A stretch of 64,000 bases of DNA from Amoebophrya sp. A120 (taxonomy: Eukaryota; Sar; Dinophyceae; Syndiniales; Amoebophryaceae), in contig CAJINV010000001.1 of the NCBI GenBank assembly GCA_905178155.1, forward strand, positions 4,692,747 to 4,756,746, given 5' to 3'. Below the pieces are notes generated by a model. That model did no database searches and was not told the origin of the DNA. It saw only the letters and a program-made list of their open reading frames with translations. This document shows, in pieces, positions 45,201-53,411 of the stretch. Numbering within the stretch: the first letter of the stretch is position 1; every line of letters begins with the position of its first letter. The position numbers and the translations under genes were made by a program.

Positions 45201-46806
45201 GAGCGAACAAAATCAAAAGCAACAAGTAGAAGAATGCTGCTGTTTCTCGACGAAAATGAACCATTTTTCTAAGCGATTTACTCGTATGATTTTTCACAAT
45301 ATCCCACTACAGCAATGTTTGAGCCGAAAACGCCGACGTTGCCACCGCCGTCAACGCGAGGGTTCATGCCCGGGACGCCGAAAGGGATGCCGCCAGTGAT
45401 ACCTTTCGGTACAATGCGTCCGGACACCATGATTCAGCGAGGTCAGCCGCCAGCCTTCCACCAGCCCCCGTTCAAGATGCCGCCGCCGCCCGGCATGCCC
45501 CGGGGCCCCGGCATGGCGGGTCCGGGAATGGCAATGGAGTTGGCACTCTCTCCCGCGGGCGGACTCCCGACGCCGGGATCCATGCTGCCGACGCCCGGAC
45601 CCATATCACCCGGCGTACCGCTACCGCCGCCGCCGCCCCGGGAGGACGATTCCGCGTTCGTCCGCAGGGTGCGGCTGATCTACATGGACCGGGTGATGCG
45701 CGAACACCAGAAGCAGGAGCTGTTGGAACTAGACGCGGTGGGTAGACCAATTCCCAACTGGATCTTCAACTTGTCGGCCGTCATGCCCTACGTCACCTGT
45801 GCGACCTTCATTCTCGCATCGATCATCATCATCCTTGTCTACGCCTTGAAGTTTGACTCCTGGCAGGAGGAATACTGGTATAGTACTTTTTAGTACCATG
45901 GATCATTGTGCAAAGGGCGTCTTCTTCGCTTTTTTGTGCAGTAGTCGGTCGTCGCATAAGAAAAAGAAAGGTTGCATCAATGAAAATCGAATGAGGAAAT
46001 CAACAAAAAATGGAAACAGGTACTATGCGAATATCATCGGTTTCTGCGTGGTCGTGTTTCTTTTGGATGTGATCCGCAGTGCGGTGATCACCATCGTGGA
46101 GCTGCGCAAGTACGAAATCCGCAAGCGCTCGCGGGCAGGCGACTTTGTGGTGCGCAAGGTGCAAAAGCAGGACGACAAGGAGGGCATTCCGGCCATTCTC
46201 AAGCCGAAGCCAAAGACCAAGGCAAAGCCAACTGCAGCGGTGCCGAAGGTCGCCCCGAAGTTCTCCAATATGGAAAGACCAAGATTCTTGCCAGAGCCAG
46301 GTACAGAAAGCTTCATGTCTTGTTCAGAATGTATGAGCGTGTAGTCTCTGCTGATGTAAAGAATTCAGGACTTGATAGAACCTACTATGACGGTGCGATG
46401 CCTTGTTTTGTTCTTTGGCCGCATGAAGATGCCATCGAGATAAAACCTTTTTCGGAAACCGTTTTTCTTGAAAATCAAAACAGAAATGGCGGCAAGTGGC
46501 GGTCCCCCGGGTATGGGAAGTAGTGCGCCGGGAAATAGGACGCCTCCGGGTGCGCGAACTCCACCGCCCGGGGCGAAAACGCCGCCGAAGATTCCGTTCG
46601 CGATGGACGGCCGGTCACCGGGGAACATAAGAGGGGACACTTCGCCGGCGGGATCGCACACGTCCAACATAAGTCAGAGCCTCAGCCAGAGTCTAGCGGC
46701 CAGGAGGGACGGCGCGGTAACACCGCCCGGCGGGCCCCGGCCTCCTCCGCCACCACCGATGGGTGGCGGACCGCCGCGACCACCTGCGCCCCCACCAGCG
46801 GGCTGA
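21254..46806 (+). CDS. Giant polycystin-1/REJ-like membrane protein, copy 1
   Basis: Thirteen exons join in phase to about 3818 aa: 21254-22889, 23049-24059, 24260-24711, 24890-25675, 25960-26305, 26479-27121, 27269-28306, 28472-30962, 43025-43333, 43587-45162, 45313-45877, 46020-46300, 46484-46806. Order of features: hydrophilic N-terminus; signal or anchor at about 190-218; Cys-rich FDIVTVSH..CPC domain; WSC-like domain near 346-440 (RWTYIGCFSAQDV, LSCACV, NPLCGG); REJ/PKD-like repeats (ELRADETKRTGGTAEYLWEL; TLSFVVEKADYPAPTIRTGS); GAIN-like helical region and coiled coil in exon 8; GPS-like C.IWD...W...GC near 2831; helices near 2895, 2996, 3029, 3580 and 3620, with a Pro-rich cytosolic loop between the third and fourth. 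KREHLAIAPIF..FTRPQRLLC resembles the first loop of PKD1. No PLAT domain or PKD2-like pore was seen. It is probably a surface adhesion/receptor protein. The start could instead be the ATG at 21773 or 21821. Confidence 0.82.
25676..25954. mobile_element. Introner, family 3 (in polycystin-like copy 1)
   Basis: The 279-bp element begins TATCCTATGTAAAAACGTCC, followed by CCACCCC. It ends with the inverted counterpart GTAGGGACGCTTTTAATC, then AGGATA. Flanking 5-mers ACACC/CCACC (25671-25675, 25955-25959) match at four of five bases. Excision joins GAC ACC to ATC CCC in frame. The second paralogue has no intron here. Confidence 0.85.
31222..31232. repeat. LINE target-site duplication, left copy
   Basis: CATGACAAATC, repeated at 42971-42981, with a further copy at 42956-42966. 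The last two bases overlap the spliced-leader match. Confidence 0.65.
31231..31252 (+). other. Relict dinoflagellate spliced leader at LINE 5' end
   Basis: All 22 bases match the known dinoflagellate leader (D)CCGTAGCC...TTTTGGCTCAAG, with T in the variable first position. It sits exactly where the host introner sequence stops. It therefore marks the 5' end of the inserted cDNA rather than an SL RNA gene: no donor GT or Sm-site-containing downstream region follows. Confidence 0.92.
31312..33750 (+). CDS. LINE ORF1, Arg/Ser-rich nucleic-acid-binding protein
   Basis: 812 codons from the first ATG after the spliced leader. Residues 1-150 contain a helical region with no recognised fold. Residues about 160-260 and 690-812 are extremely Arg/Ser-rich (repeated SRRR, RSRS, RRRxSRS), resembling the RS domains of SR splicing factors. 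The middle (about 300-640) is acidic, Ala/Glu/Pro-rich and probably disordered. A small folded patch lies near 585-640 (EYLFIENSELEGRI, AVFDHSNQIWRYI). No CCHC zinc knuckle was found. By position it is the ORF1p of a LINE, expected to coat the retrotransposon RNA. Contact with host splicing machinery through the RS regions is only a guess. Confidence 0.8.
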   Translation: MWSVAPGANEDTTRVGAALEALRNDVAHLQKRTRVAIRCPDVFHEGQMQRNTNVTNKAEILRQLSTVMGRASMGKCQDGGSWSREQTDFFRTQTEAVAELFTEIAQAPMTVQHIRMTGNNWGEIQMAPTSALQNLLDYAIIESLNVTGKFNSPEIHIRMPRAPTKNGKGKGKGKISNSSDNPNHLPVGGIKGAGAVVLTSRSEVAARSGMRSRRRQSRSRRRESRSRRKSRIRHAHRHSRRSGSRGRKSSSANKQSDDRVLQDKERNKERSSANGGEARAQDQHQNKRVASASRSHGEGAGAAKKQRVHKSPRGESGVQEEEGDVGGRKSLPQTGAENGGPGTAITLAELQSALDNAGLADEKLATNVRNLFSKADQSKSPALCEALQHYATEVDGGDANQPQKPRTAAERQVLRKCVEQAIKSYGAAPPSHAPTPSQLIMPPPRFPPPRREIPPAAKETGQHQAVSGENNSASSEAAKQATTSSGGASDIQAAAEGPAAVSPVIVLPTTSEEESSSECTDSSSQAVPTGAEAAAGAKESPAASEETRLKPEADLAENPTDEQKGRRSAGPAAEKRESPRAAELDVQAEYLFIENSELEGRITKTVAVFDHSNQIWRYITDEASVRKTEAAQKPGLRIVKMAPEEYIASRRKEMQEAAAPTQTSGAASPYTSLRRAAGYQAPPSRARTQVGGLDDKEGARTQVDDQRRGSHDRRRRTSNQGRGRRRPDSRSPRRRCSIKASRGRPESRPRRPGNRSPTARRRESKPRRRHRSSRSRSHRRGRSNAGRRRRTQSPRTSSARADSRRRPGRREK
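33751..34889. other. LINE inter-ORF spacer with tandem repeats
   Basis: A 1.1-kb non-coding spacer. Two copies of a roughly 55-60-bp unit lie at about 34325-34379 and 34380-34440, each starting GCCAGCTCGTG and ending CAACGCGG. A shorter pair, CGGTCGTCATCTCG, lies near 34019 and 34060. It may govern ORF2 translation, but nothing specific is visible. Confidence 0.6.
34890..41213 (+). CDS. LINE ORF2: endonuclease, reverse transcriptase, RNase H
   Basis: About 2107 aa from the ATG at 34890; the frame is open slightly upstream from a GTG at 34872. Numbering below is from 34872. Putative zinc fingers lie near 320 (CRHGRCADC) and 415-435 (C..C...H....H....C). The APE-like endonuclease region is about 490-730, with LNASRG, VVSEAD, ALAGDLNVS near 645 and a terminal SHERID. 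Reverse transcriptase is about 900-1250: FWRPISLL, motif A GDIQGGFEN near 1022, motif B GLGQGTLLSP near 1079, and catalytic GYCDDIAIF near 1114. RNase H is about 1490-1580 (FQCDSSPCLDNL, LHWTPGHSSISPHTEAD). The C-terminal 500 residues hold one CxxC patch (IRCGLCSKK) and then Pro/Ala-rich sequence. Catalytic residues look intact. The order APE-RT-RNase H suggests an I- or Tad-like clade, not resolved here. Confidence 0.9.
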   Translation: MATVRGRMVARLEDLAPILEHPAVPAPNAQPDQPPAPPLPGPAREPVPAEDAATVQPKHAFILRAALEPAGTRMKLVKVVRAASKRLAAGLRAAKEHQLLLEMGPHCHRELMNKAASRSRDEQSRAQRGEVEETERIIRAGLCIPGSPMSYHDEIAMAVWRACSAKTGPLATCPTSFPAYTGAWPMCAAADDGVALRRTDHAFIVDPRNGLPDGLKRAAFPGGGYIAADWPSSPSASLASAGIRHTGNRVDMDFAKANATKAFARRLEATAKQSHFWTAADGRKAADEPTEEDMICAPERQISTRNIAINSGCRHGRCADCVAEGRALLPVSRPHNDIVHPYFASFLSVESVPKSGKPAGKWFPKAGDRGARPQAADPPDPAAPVFLWVPAEAESLFSPETWPTKMWRCTQCGEASGHASMMLAHVVLCRIGRLGRLSDTALAKLTGWARGERSGLIRHGRLMEPTTTTSYDLAALRLNLCHAIPPEDREWSKSRPFILLVLNASRGLATQWPCLVHEIQASQALAVVVSEADILTPDIRPKVLDLLNITLRGRYFIWQSERSLVLVAHSLRPAAHAKVQALPGAPTLVAMQLAHDDIAGELVAGYLPPASTGDRVSLREQQQAVVKYLEEAGPSVCALAGDLNVSTGAVLAERPKRNAFRDQITAAAEPAGLRPCLDPGDVTFLAADRQPDLVLLRPRAASTKIVTTIQTPKFLPANANSHERIDCELRPAGSREEEARAAQPQKQLQPGLVRRFVYQWASFPQDLLDRVLARARKALADPDPDEEFTSASLGRILRAENAPKRKAPIPAAHLTLLRGDGTLSQSTAESMEEFRCRLLEGKPAGLRRPPEEQQLLEAEIRAIIDRAPDCPIECTRDLAAKAQRRRNKSAAAGQDGVPAGLLLASFSLCWAICAAVCAALNNFSEPPWSKQYLIAWLWKSSKQGTTKFLSRFWRPISLLNVQDKFCEAIIYEIGLPLLSEFHDNTAFHKSLSPAVGILRALLIAMQSSSKYAACIIGDIQGGFENCSMKEIVEVLASRGASKQLLTAVVHWMTGRTIRLLVDGCMSATIALGEGLGQGTLLSPGYFRIVVESYLNQLGLRSNFLEVVTGYCDDIAIFCTGETEAEIKEKLRDRGNKLLRMPWPVADFRIAVLRSPAHASGDEKALASFLRGFSVTLENGLRLQPPEIEVVLDSDASTAVRVRGQGKRYNKAAYAAVLGVPLTTSGEAWRSHFGDLQRRVFASSTDTSSTDDFSPLEGVDHFHQKIYNVLQYMSSVKSMLCPSALVTLDDMAEKALRRIMKISPTAPAYSTFLSAGAVVPSSAALAERTALCAQAIGLDDKNFARDMTVGELFDLRRPGWTHLNISHERHPSEHLPDAVQITNAAATFEKYGLPHAKANTPEVAKMLRADFEALERTLGPGLLWVATDSGDAPPTPGEPLRSPKERMATIVMRRGGDEKGENSLALRLRHTLATFWGEAGALGVAVLLLFDSLDVPLAAINDPRIKVVVFQCDSSPCLDNLASSRTEETWVALRTALVQLSRALPHIKFVLHWTPGHSSISPHTEADTLQKASQLPSDRLERYIELRIPLRQVRNFIRASLRKEIVDAVRARGEVSQTGASRGLISAELGNARPWLRGLSSKQQWIAWSICSGDGRLAAKEAGSSAGSSWIRCGLCSKKVSATTALPASQGDPAFSQQDPEVVLQQDDTEFGAIDIASAELKAQQDRAPADYANAATPPVAETAAPGPELEQDQSNDAPGDVTEDDAARESRSASDRHVLFSGYAVHVLSQECSAIKEFLADNDIEATPSHKALRKPANAIRAFLSCVGPPPPPAGEWPIEAAQREKRDDKPPPPAVQKNIERAARAYHLMVEAKAMNPPPPASATQDPSPDPRPRDFVPDEAHRFYTAAPDATQPEIADGAAAAIRALEIVQPDRPAPKPGAPGPAPAPPQKPPVLLSGFFRDQTPFRHDPWSHLRRPPPAPQSPAITRSRSPRLRYRLPTPIHSASSCAAARSFSPPVEAPELCLRAQTMQMQVAEWSDDESMGTAAAAEDSRLPGQPLIEIPPKVEIRLDPVTGLPIGPSDPVFWDPLGELSEDASQDLESGRHV
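41214..42970 (+). other. LINE 3' untranslated region
   Basis: 1.75 kb without a convincing coding frame, ending in a C-rich run and GTCTGTTAAG, directly before the repeated target sequence. No poly(A) tail or microsatellite tail is present. Confidence 0.6.
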
Positions 46807-48649
46807 GCCGCAGCGCAGTCGCGATTGGGGAAAAAATTAGTCTACCCACCTAAAAGATCCAGCTTCAAAAAATTCCTAGAATGATATAGCACAATAGAAG
46901 TGGTCTACGCACCGTAAAGAAACTGAAATTGACAATAGCAAGCGTCTGATAAACGTCAAAAGTCCAATATGCGGTTGAAAGACTAAGCGTTCAAAGTATC
47001 CACTACAGTTCTTCTACAATACAATATGCACAAGTTCATCAGGAAATCTTCTACTACTTACTTACAAAAGTTCCAAGAAACCACAGACACTGTTATTTGA
47101 TTCATAGATACTAGCAGAAAGCAAGGTAGATTGAAACAGAATCAGAATCTCTCGAAAAGCCTAGACTCTCGAAAGGGAAGAAAGAAAGACTCTCTCGGTA
47201 CACTTAGGAATGTGACAATATGGCTTCAAAGATGAGCACTACTCCTCGACGAAGGACCGCGAAAATGTAAGAATAGGACCCATAAATAGCTGTACTAAAG
47301 CAGTAGACACGTTTCAAAAACACTACTCTTACATCACACAGAAGACCGCTTCAACTACTACTGGTTCCCGTATTCAGGTGGATGCAGTAGCTTTGTTGTG
47401 GTACTAGTGTCACTGCTACACGGTTTCAGCGTGCTCAGTGGAAGCAACGTTTCAGAATTAATAATAGTTTCTAATACAACCAAATTGACTCGCTTCGTTT
47501 CCAGTTTATCAATTTGCTTCACTAAGATCTCTGCAGTTGTGCGTGTATGAAACTACGAAGCGCTTCTGTCGCTTCCGCCTGGAAGGCTCCCTCTTGCTAT
47601 CAAATAGTCACCGAGACATAACAAGAGGTGCGGGCTGTCCAGTTGGGGGCTCTGCGTCGGCGTTAGCGCTAACATAGCTACTTATCATGCCGCACAAAGA
47701 TAGTGGTTTTCGATACTGTATTCACTGTACTATGCAGTTCTACTCTACTCTGGATAGTCATAGTTAGGAATTGATTGCATAAATGTAGCAGTTCTAGCAC
47801 TACATCTTGAGCTTTCTTTACTCGCCTCGGTGCATTGTGAAGAAGGTTTTGAAACCTTTTTGTGTACCTGCATGCCTGCCAAATCCAAATCCGTGGACCT
47901 TTTATTTGGGCTCCATTGAGGTGTTAGCTATCAAAAAGTTGTAGGCGCGCGCGCCGCGGTGTGGGCGCGACGAAGGGAGACCGGTCCGCTGTGTTCTTGG
48001 TCCTCGATACAGTCGTTGCGCCACGGATTCCGGTCGTTTGTCGTGTTCACACGAGGTCGTTCTTTTTCGTGATTGATGGCTTACTTTCATTACTGGTGGA
48101 AAGAAAACGATCGGCGATGTTGAGCATTGATCCATGATGTCGCAGCTAACGAGGGTGCGTATGATCAAAAGACGATCCAAGAGAAAAAAAGCTGCCTCGG
48201 GCATCCTTTGTTTTCGTTGTCTTTTTCGTGGGGTGAATGTGAAGAAGATGAGAATGCGTGCAGTTGTGATGTTGAGGAGAGTTGAGCACTTGCTTCGATA
48301 TTCGGGAAGGCAGTGAATAAGCGATGATCTTCTGCGAAAGTGCGATGCTCTAAGCGATGCTTGAAACCTCGAACATGAACTCGAACCCCAACCCCGCCGC
48401 ACTTCCGCGCGTCCAAGTGGAGGATGAATTATAGTGATGATGATGATGATGATGCAGTACAAAGTAAGGAAGATCCTAGTCACGGAGTCAGGCTTGGAGC
48501 GGTCGTCTGACTGTGCGACCTTGCCTACCGCTTGTGACTTTTCCAGCTCATGTCCTAGATTAAAAACAAGGAACAAGGAAGAGAAGAAAATGAGTAGAAA
48601 GAAGTCCGACATATTTTAGTGCCCGCAAGAAACACGTATAGAACCAAAG
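46807..48649. other. Intergenic, no gene seen
   Basis: AT-rich spacer. A (GAT)n microsatellite lies near 48434-48455. The 236-codon antisense frame at 47902-48612 has no recognisable features. Confidence 0.5.
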
Positions 48650-50406
48650 ATGAATGATAGACAGCGCTCGGCCTCAGTAGAGCCGCTGGCAGAGCCAGAT
48701 CCCGACCCGGTGCTTGCCGAGGCCCGACGCATTGACGCGCAAGCTTTGAGTTCCGCAGTGCCGGCTTGGATACAGAAAATTGATACAGAGCGCCAGCTTT
48801 TTGGGGGTCTGCGCAGGCCTGCGGAGCGCCTGGCCGTCATCCAGGCAGTGGCCGACGCGCTGTGGCAGAAGGAGGGCCGTTTCTTGTCGTTCGTCATCGC
48901 GGGGAGTTATCCGGCCGCCTTGGAAGCGTATGCCGCCAGCGGCCGGCTGCTCCCGTACAACGACATAGATGTGTTTTACTGTGGTCTTGACCTTGAGTAT
49001 GACTGCGGGGGCGAGCGTGCAAAGGGGAGCAGGCCCGACACAGCTGACAAATGGCGACTCAAAATCCTGGGAGCATCCACCGAAAAACTGGGGGAGGGCC
49101 TTATCGACGTCAACTTTATCAGGTAAGTGCTTACTTTCGTTGATGTTGAAACGGCTCGCGCGCTATAAGATGCGAGCATCTGTTTGATTTTGACGTGATG
49201 GAACTGCGTGCGATAGCTCTTTTGGAAGCGCCACGCTGGCGTTGAGAGTCATAACCACAGCGAACTCCAAATCGTGCCTGTGCCCTCTATGACAAATCCA
49301 GGTGCAATCACAGCCACCTCGAAACCCTGGTGGAGGGATTTGACATCAATGCTATAAGGGTCGGGTTCCGTGTTCGGCCCAAGCATGTGGTGGCACAATC
49401 GCAGAGCGTGGCCGGTGGCGAACCACCCAGCGCAGCAGCTGCACGAGGGACGACGTTGACGTGCGTGCCTGAATTGCACGAGACCTACATGACGCCGGAT
49501 TTCCGAACTTGGCTGCAGGGCCTCACGACCGGTGACGTGGGCAAGTCGACGCTGCGCATTGTCAATTTCCGAAATGGCCCCAACCCTGTATCGTCCATCG
49601 TGCGTCTTGACGCGAAGCATTACCAACTCGGCCTCCCGTGTGTGCTTCCGGAAGACGAAACTTTGCGCGCAGTTCTCAGCGAGAAGTGTATCGGCATCTT
49701 GACCAGGCGGCGCATCCTCGAGCGGATGCATCCAACCCGGCGGGACGATTTTTTGCGAAGGTTTTCCGATCTGAATTGTCCTTTCGTACGCAATGTTCTT
49801 CTTGTCCAGTACGTAGATGAACCAATCTGATGACCTCAGAGGAGTACCAATTTATCAGAATGATGATAATCTTCCAGGTTTTCGCTGCAGAGAATTGAAA
49901 ACTGGATACCGAACGAGTTTCGCGGCGGGTTGGGATGCATCGACTACCTGTTCTATCTTCGGTTGGTTCAGAAGCTCCCCGCCAGTGAGTTCCGGGAACG
50001 GTTTCGGCGCGAGAGAGTCATCATCTGGCGCGTAGATGCGGTCGCCATCGCCGGCGAGGAGAGATCAAGGAATACCACGTATGCGGATTGGCCGGCAATT
50101 TACCAGCGTGCTGTAGACGTTTGCTTTCACGGGGACAACAAGAAATGCCTGGACGAATGGTACGCAGAGTATGCCGTTTACAACAGCCATAGCAGAGGCA
50201 GACCCGACACCGAGACCGACCTCGAAGACGAGCCGGGGGATAAGCTGCGCGAGGACATTGCCTCCGCGTATGGGAGACCCAACCCGTTGGCTGCTGCACA
50301 ACAATCTGGAACACCCGACACCGCCGCGCCAATGGACCTTTCAGACCTTTTTGATTCGGCCGAAACGTCCCGCGAGAGTGGATCGCTTTCAGCGTACGGA
50401 GCGTGA
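48650..50406 (+). CDS. Nucleotidyltransferase-fold-like protein
   Basis: Exons 48650-49122, 49302-49808 and 49878-50406, with introns GTAAGT...CCAG and GTACGT...CCAG, give about 502 aa in phase. Motifs suggest a polymerase-beta-type nucleotidyltransferase core: VIAGSYPAALEAY (the G-S helix) near residue 82, NDIDVFYCG (a D-x-D pair) near residue 103, then LIDVNFI and VEGFDINAIRVGF (a possible third acidic strand) shortly after the first intron. This pattern is shared by diverse nucleotidyltransferase-like proteins in protists, phages and large viruses. The rest (SSIVRLDAKHYQLGLPCVL, RRILERMHPTRRDDF, IDYLFYLRLVQKLP) is unfamiliar, and the last 60 residues look disordered. Substrate and pathway are unknown; the assignment rests on short motifs only. 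Confidence 0.6.
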
Positions 50407-51787
50407 GCGCCGCTCGTCTGCCAGCGAGGTGAGAGAAAGACGAAGCCAGATTTGGATCCGTCCGCCGTGTAGGCGCTTTTTTGAAATCTAGAGCACTATA
50501 ATTCAAAATCGAGAAAAATGTGCCCCAATGTCAGACTTCCACAGATTAACCGTAGCTAGGTGACCTGAGTCGCAGCGATGCGAGAAGAATAAGCGAAGAT
50601 GTTCAGAGAGCTCAACAGTGCGCCCTTCAATATTCGGTCACGGTGAGTTTTTCGGTGCAAGTTTCGGTTTCATCTCGTTGGGGAATAAATGACTGCATGA
50701 GTGTGATTGAAGTATGGGTCTAAATGCGTTTTTCTCACGAAGAAAAACTGACTCAAACCCGTGCGCGACCGCCGCGAGAAGCATAGACGTGCTCAGTAGA
50801 TTCATTAAGGGAGAAATCGTCAAAGTGGCCAGTAAATAATACTCGAACTCGGTGCAAGAGAATGAAAATGTGAATATGTACAAGAATGACCCGACTTCAA
50901 AGAAAGATTAGGGTATTGTCGACGATTCAATCGTCTAGTTCAGGAGATGAAGTTGCTCGCCCCCTGAGAATCAATGTTTTACTTTAGAAAGAGTATCCAC
51001 CTGCCACACCTCTTTTCATTTCTAGGTTTGCAGCGAGCTCAAGCTTCGACGCCGAATAGTATTTTCGAAGCATGAGTCCTTGATTGAGGAAACAAAAGTT
51101 TCGCAAGTTGTTGGTAGCTATCACAAGAGAGCAGTAAACGCGATTGCTACACACAGTTTCGCCCTCGATTACATTCGCTAGAGCGACGACGTAGAGAGCA
51201 GCATTTGTCGTGACAGGCGGGGAATAAAAAAGTGCGCCAGTAAGATGGTCCTGTGAAGAAGAGCGGATGATGTAAGAACACGATTTTTTTTTGTGCACCA
51301 GTACTATGCTTATGCAGCCCACCGGCTCTTCGTCGTTTTTTTCTCGCGTGGTAGCGAAGGTCGAGGGCGGTATAGAGCACTTGTATTCTCGACTGACTGG
51401 ACGTCCCACGCAGACCCCCGTGACTGTGATCCGACACAAAAACACCGTAGCGCACACCAGCACCACTCCCGGTAAGCACAGCGCAGCTGGTGCAGCGCAC
51501 CATACTACCTCCTCGAGCACGTCTTGCACCACGTCCACTAGTAGTGAGTTCGAAGAAATCGAAAACTTGAGCACTACCGGTCGCTTTTTCTCGAAGGACA
51601 GTGCAGCTACCTCCTCAGATATGCTCTCCATGCGCACCGCGGAGAGTTTGTGAAGAAGCTTTTTTTTACCCGCGAAGTACGAGCAGCAAAGATCTTCCAG
51701 AGGGAGCAGGAACCACGCGTGAGGTGATTCTGTAGTCAAGATCTTCATCTTCGCTACAAGAAAAGCCAATTGAAAGGAGGTTCTACG
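50407..51787. other. Intergenic with one doubtful small frame
   Basis: AT-rich spacer. Nothing recognisable was seen except the Ser/Thr-rich frame listed separately at 51309-51653. Confidence 0.45.
51309..51653 (+). CDS. Doubtful small Ser/Thr-rich ORF
   Basis: 115 codons. A short amphipathic start (SSFFSRVVAKVEGGIEHLYSRL) is followed by a Ser/Thr-rich tail. The composition is coding-like and the frame is closer in GC to genes than its surroundings. There is no family match, and a longer antisense frame covers it. It could be a 5' exon of the SDHAF3 gene or a separate small protein. Confidence 0.28.
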   Translation, partial: LMQPTGSSSFFSRVVAKVEGGIEHLYSRLTGRPTQTPVTVIRHKNTVAHTSTTPGKHSAAGAAHHTTSSSTSCTTSTSSEFEEIENLSTTGRFFSKDSAATSSDMLSMRTAESL

Positions 51788-52192
51788 ATGTCGGGCGCAG
51801 GAGCTGCTGCAGCCCGCGTTGGGTTCGACCAAGCGGGCAAGTCGCTGTACCGGCGGATACTGCGACTGCACAGAAATTTGCCGCACCCGATGATGCGGGC
51901 GATCGGAGATGTCTACGTAAAGAAGGAGTTCCGAATCCACTGCGGCCCACCGTCGATGCAGACGAACCCCGTCCTGCCGGAGCAATTCAAGGACTTTTTA
52001 CGCAAGTGGAACCAGTACGCCGATCAGATTGCCGAGGGCCAGGTGGGCAAGCAGATTTCGCGACAGCAAAAGCAGACCATGACCGCGGAGCAGCAACTCA
52101 AACTTCGGGAGCTGCGCGAAGCTATCCGGGGCGGAGGTCCCCTACCTGGGTTCGGACCGCCTCCGGGCGGCGGTGGCGGGGGAAGCGGGTAA
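51788..52192 (+). CDS. SDHAF3: Succinate dehydrogenase assembly factor 3 (ACN9-type LYR protein)
   Basis: Single exon of 134 codons. After a short Ala-rich leader comes the LYR motif (LYRRILRLHRNLPHPMMRAIG), then DVYVKKEFRIH, matching the GD.YVK.EFR block that identifies SDHAF3/ACN9, and FKDFLRKWNQYADQI near the end of the domain. The family helps mature the iron-sulfur subunit of succinate dehydrogenase in the mitochondrial matrix. The C-terminus adds a Gln-rich helix and a Pro/Gly-rich tail absent from typical members. The ATG at 51788 is preferred because it precedes the domain by a plausible short leader. Confidence 0.85.
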   Translation: MSGAGAAAARVGFDQAGKSLYRRILRLHRNLPHPMMRAIGDVYVKKEFRIHCGPPSMQTNPVLPEQFKDFLRKWNQYADQIAEGQVGKQISRQQKQTMTAEQQLKLRELREAIRGGGPLPGFGPPPGGGGGGSG

Positions 52193-53411
52193 TTGGCGAA
52201 GTGACGAAATGGAGGCGCAGGGGATCGTGCGGAGCAGAGAAACAAGACGTAGCGTCGCCCTGTCGTCGTGTATAGTCTGTACTTGTAGCTTAACTTCAGG
52301 CCGCTGCAGCAAGCTTCGGTGTTTGCCATTTTCTAGGGGACGGACAAAACGAAAACAGCGTCAACGTATGTGATGTCCATGCATCATTTTCCGTTCGCCT
52401 TAGCATACTTGTGTGTAGTTTCATTTGCGTGAGAAGTCATCCGTTTACCGTTCGGGGCCTTGCTTGAATCAATTTAAAAAGCAATGAACGTGAAGAGTCA
52501 CGAGATAGCTACAACACGCGGCGACCATGATTTTTTTACATGAAACCTACTATATCGTGAATCTTGGTGAAGACTCCCTGCGGCCTCCGCTGACTACCCC
52601 TGTATGCACTCAGAACAGATTATTCGCCAAAGAAGTCTCTTCTACCAGGTAGAAGAGCAAATTTGTGCCTGGAGCATTTCTTCGTCTCAGAAGCGCAAAT
52701 TTGTCGCTCTTGTTCACGACCGGTGTAAAAGATTCTGTACTCGAAGTCGGTTTTTTTTCTGTCGTGCCAGTCTAGAAGAAATGTCCGCGACCGCGTGTCG
52801 TAATTCTGTTTTTTTCTCGTGTTTTTTTTTTCATTCTTGGAGGGATACGTGAGCGCGTCAATATCATCCGAGAGTGACGGAAACGGAGTGCGTTTCTTTG
52901 TTTACCGGTGCTTGGTGGTCAAAAGAGATAGCGTGTCGCATTGAGCGAGGTCTTTTTTGTTGGCTCTGCGTCGTGTGGAGACGGTTCAGTTCAAACAACC
53001 ACCAGGGGGCGAAAAGAAGTACCCTTTTGCTCTGGAGTCCCTCCCGTGGGATTCGGGCAATCAGGGCGTGCACCTGCAGTACTGATGAATGTGCTACTCT
53101 ATTTTTGCCAATAAATCTTACATTTGTTTCGTCTTAAACTACTACAGTTCTATTCTTTCCTTTGGTCATTTACATTTTACTGCTCCTTTTCCGTATTCCA
53201 TTCGTTACTACTTTATTTCGAGTTTTTTCCGCCGGAGTCCAAGTTTCGAAGAAAATCAAGATCTCTGTCTCTCCCCTTATCATTGCTTTCAATAACTACT
53301 GCAATCAACCATTTTCATTTTGTGTTTTATCGTGCATTGTTTTTCTTTTTCTCTAATCGTAATAATAAATCGACCAAACTTTTTCATTCCAGGCGTCAGA
53401 AATTTGATGCC
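52193..53411. other. Intergenic, no gene seen
   Basis: AT-rich and T-run-rich spacer before the second polycystin-like gene. The frame continuing upstream of 53412 translates to Phe/Leu-rich sequence typical of T-rich non-coding DNA. Confidence 0.5.

Noticed and set aside
43587-46300. PKD2-like ion channel domain in the polycystin-like protein
   Set aside because: Only about five helices were found, with no polycystin-loop or pore-like segment in the remaining sequence.
47902-48612. 236-codon antisense frame with hydrophobic N-terminus
   Set aside because: Low-complexity Ile/Phe runs come from the microsatellite and T-rich DNA; no family features.
50984-51985. 333-codon antisense frame covering the SDHAF3 start
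   Set aside because: No recognisable domain, and it conflicts with the clear SDHAF3 homology on the + strand.
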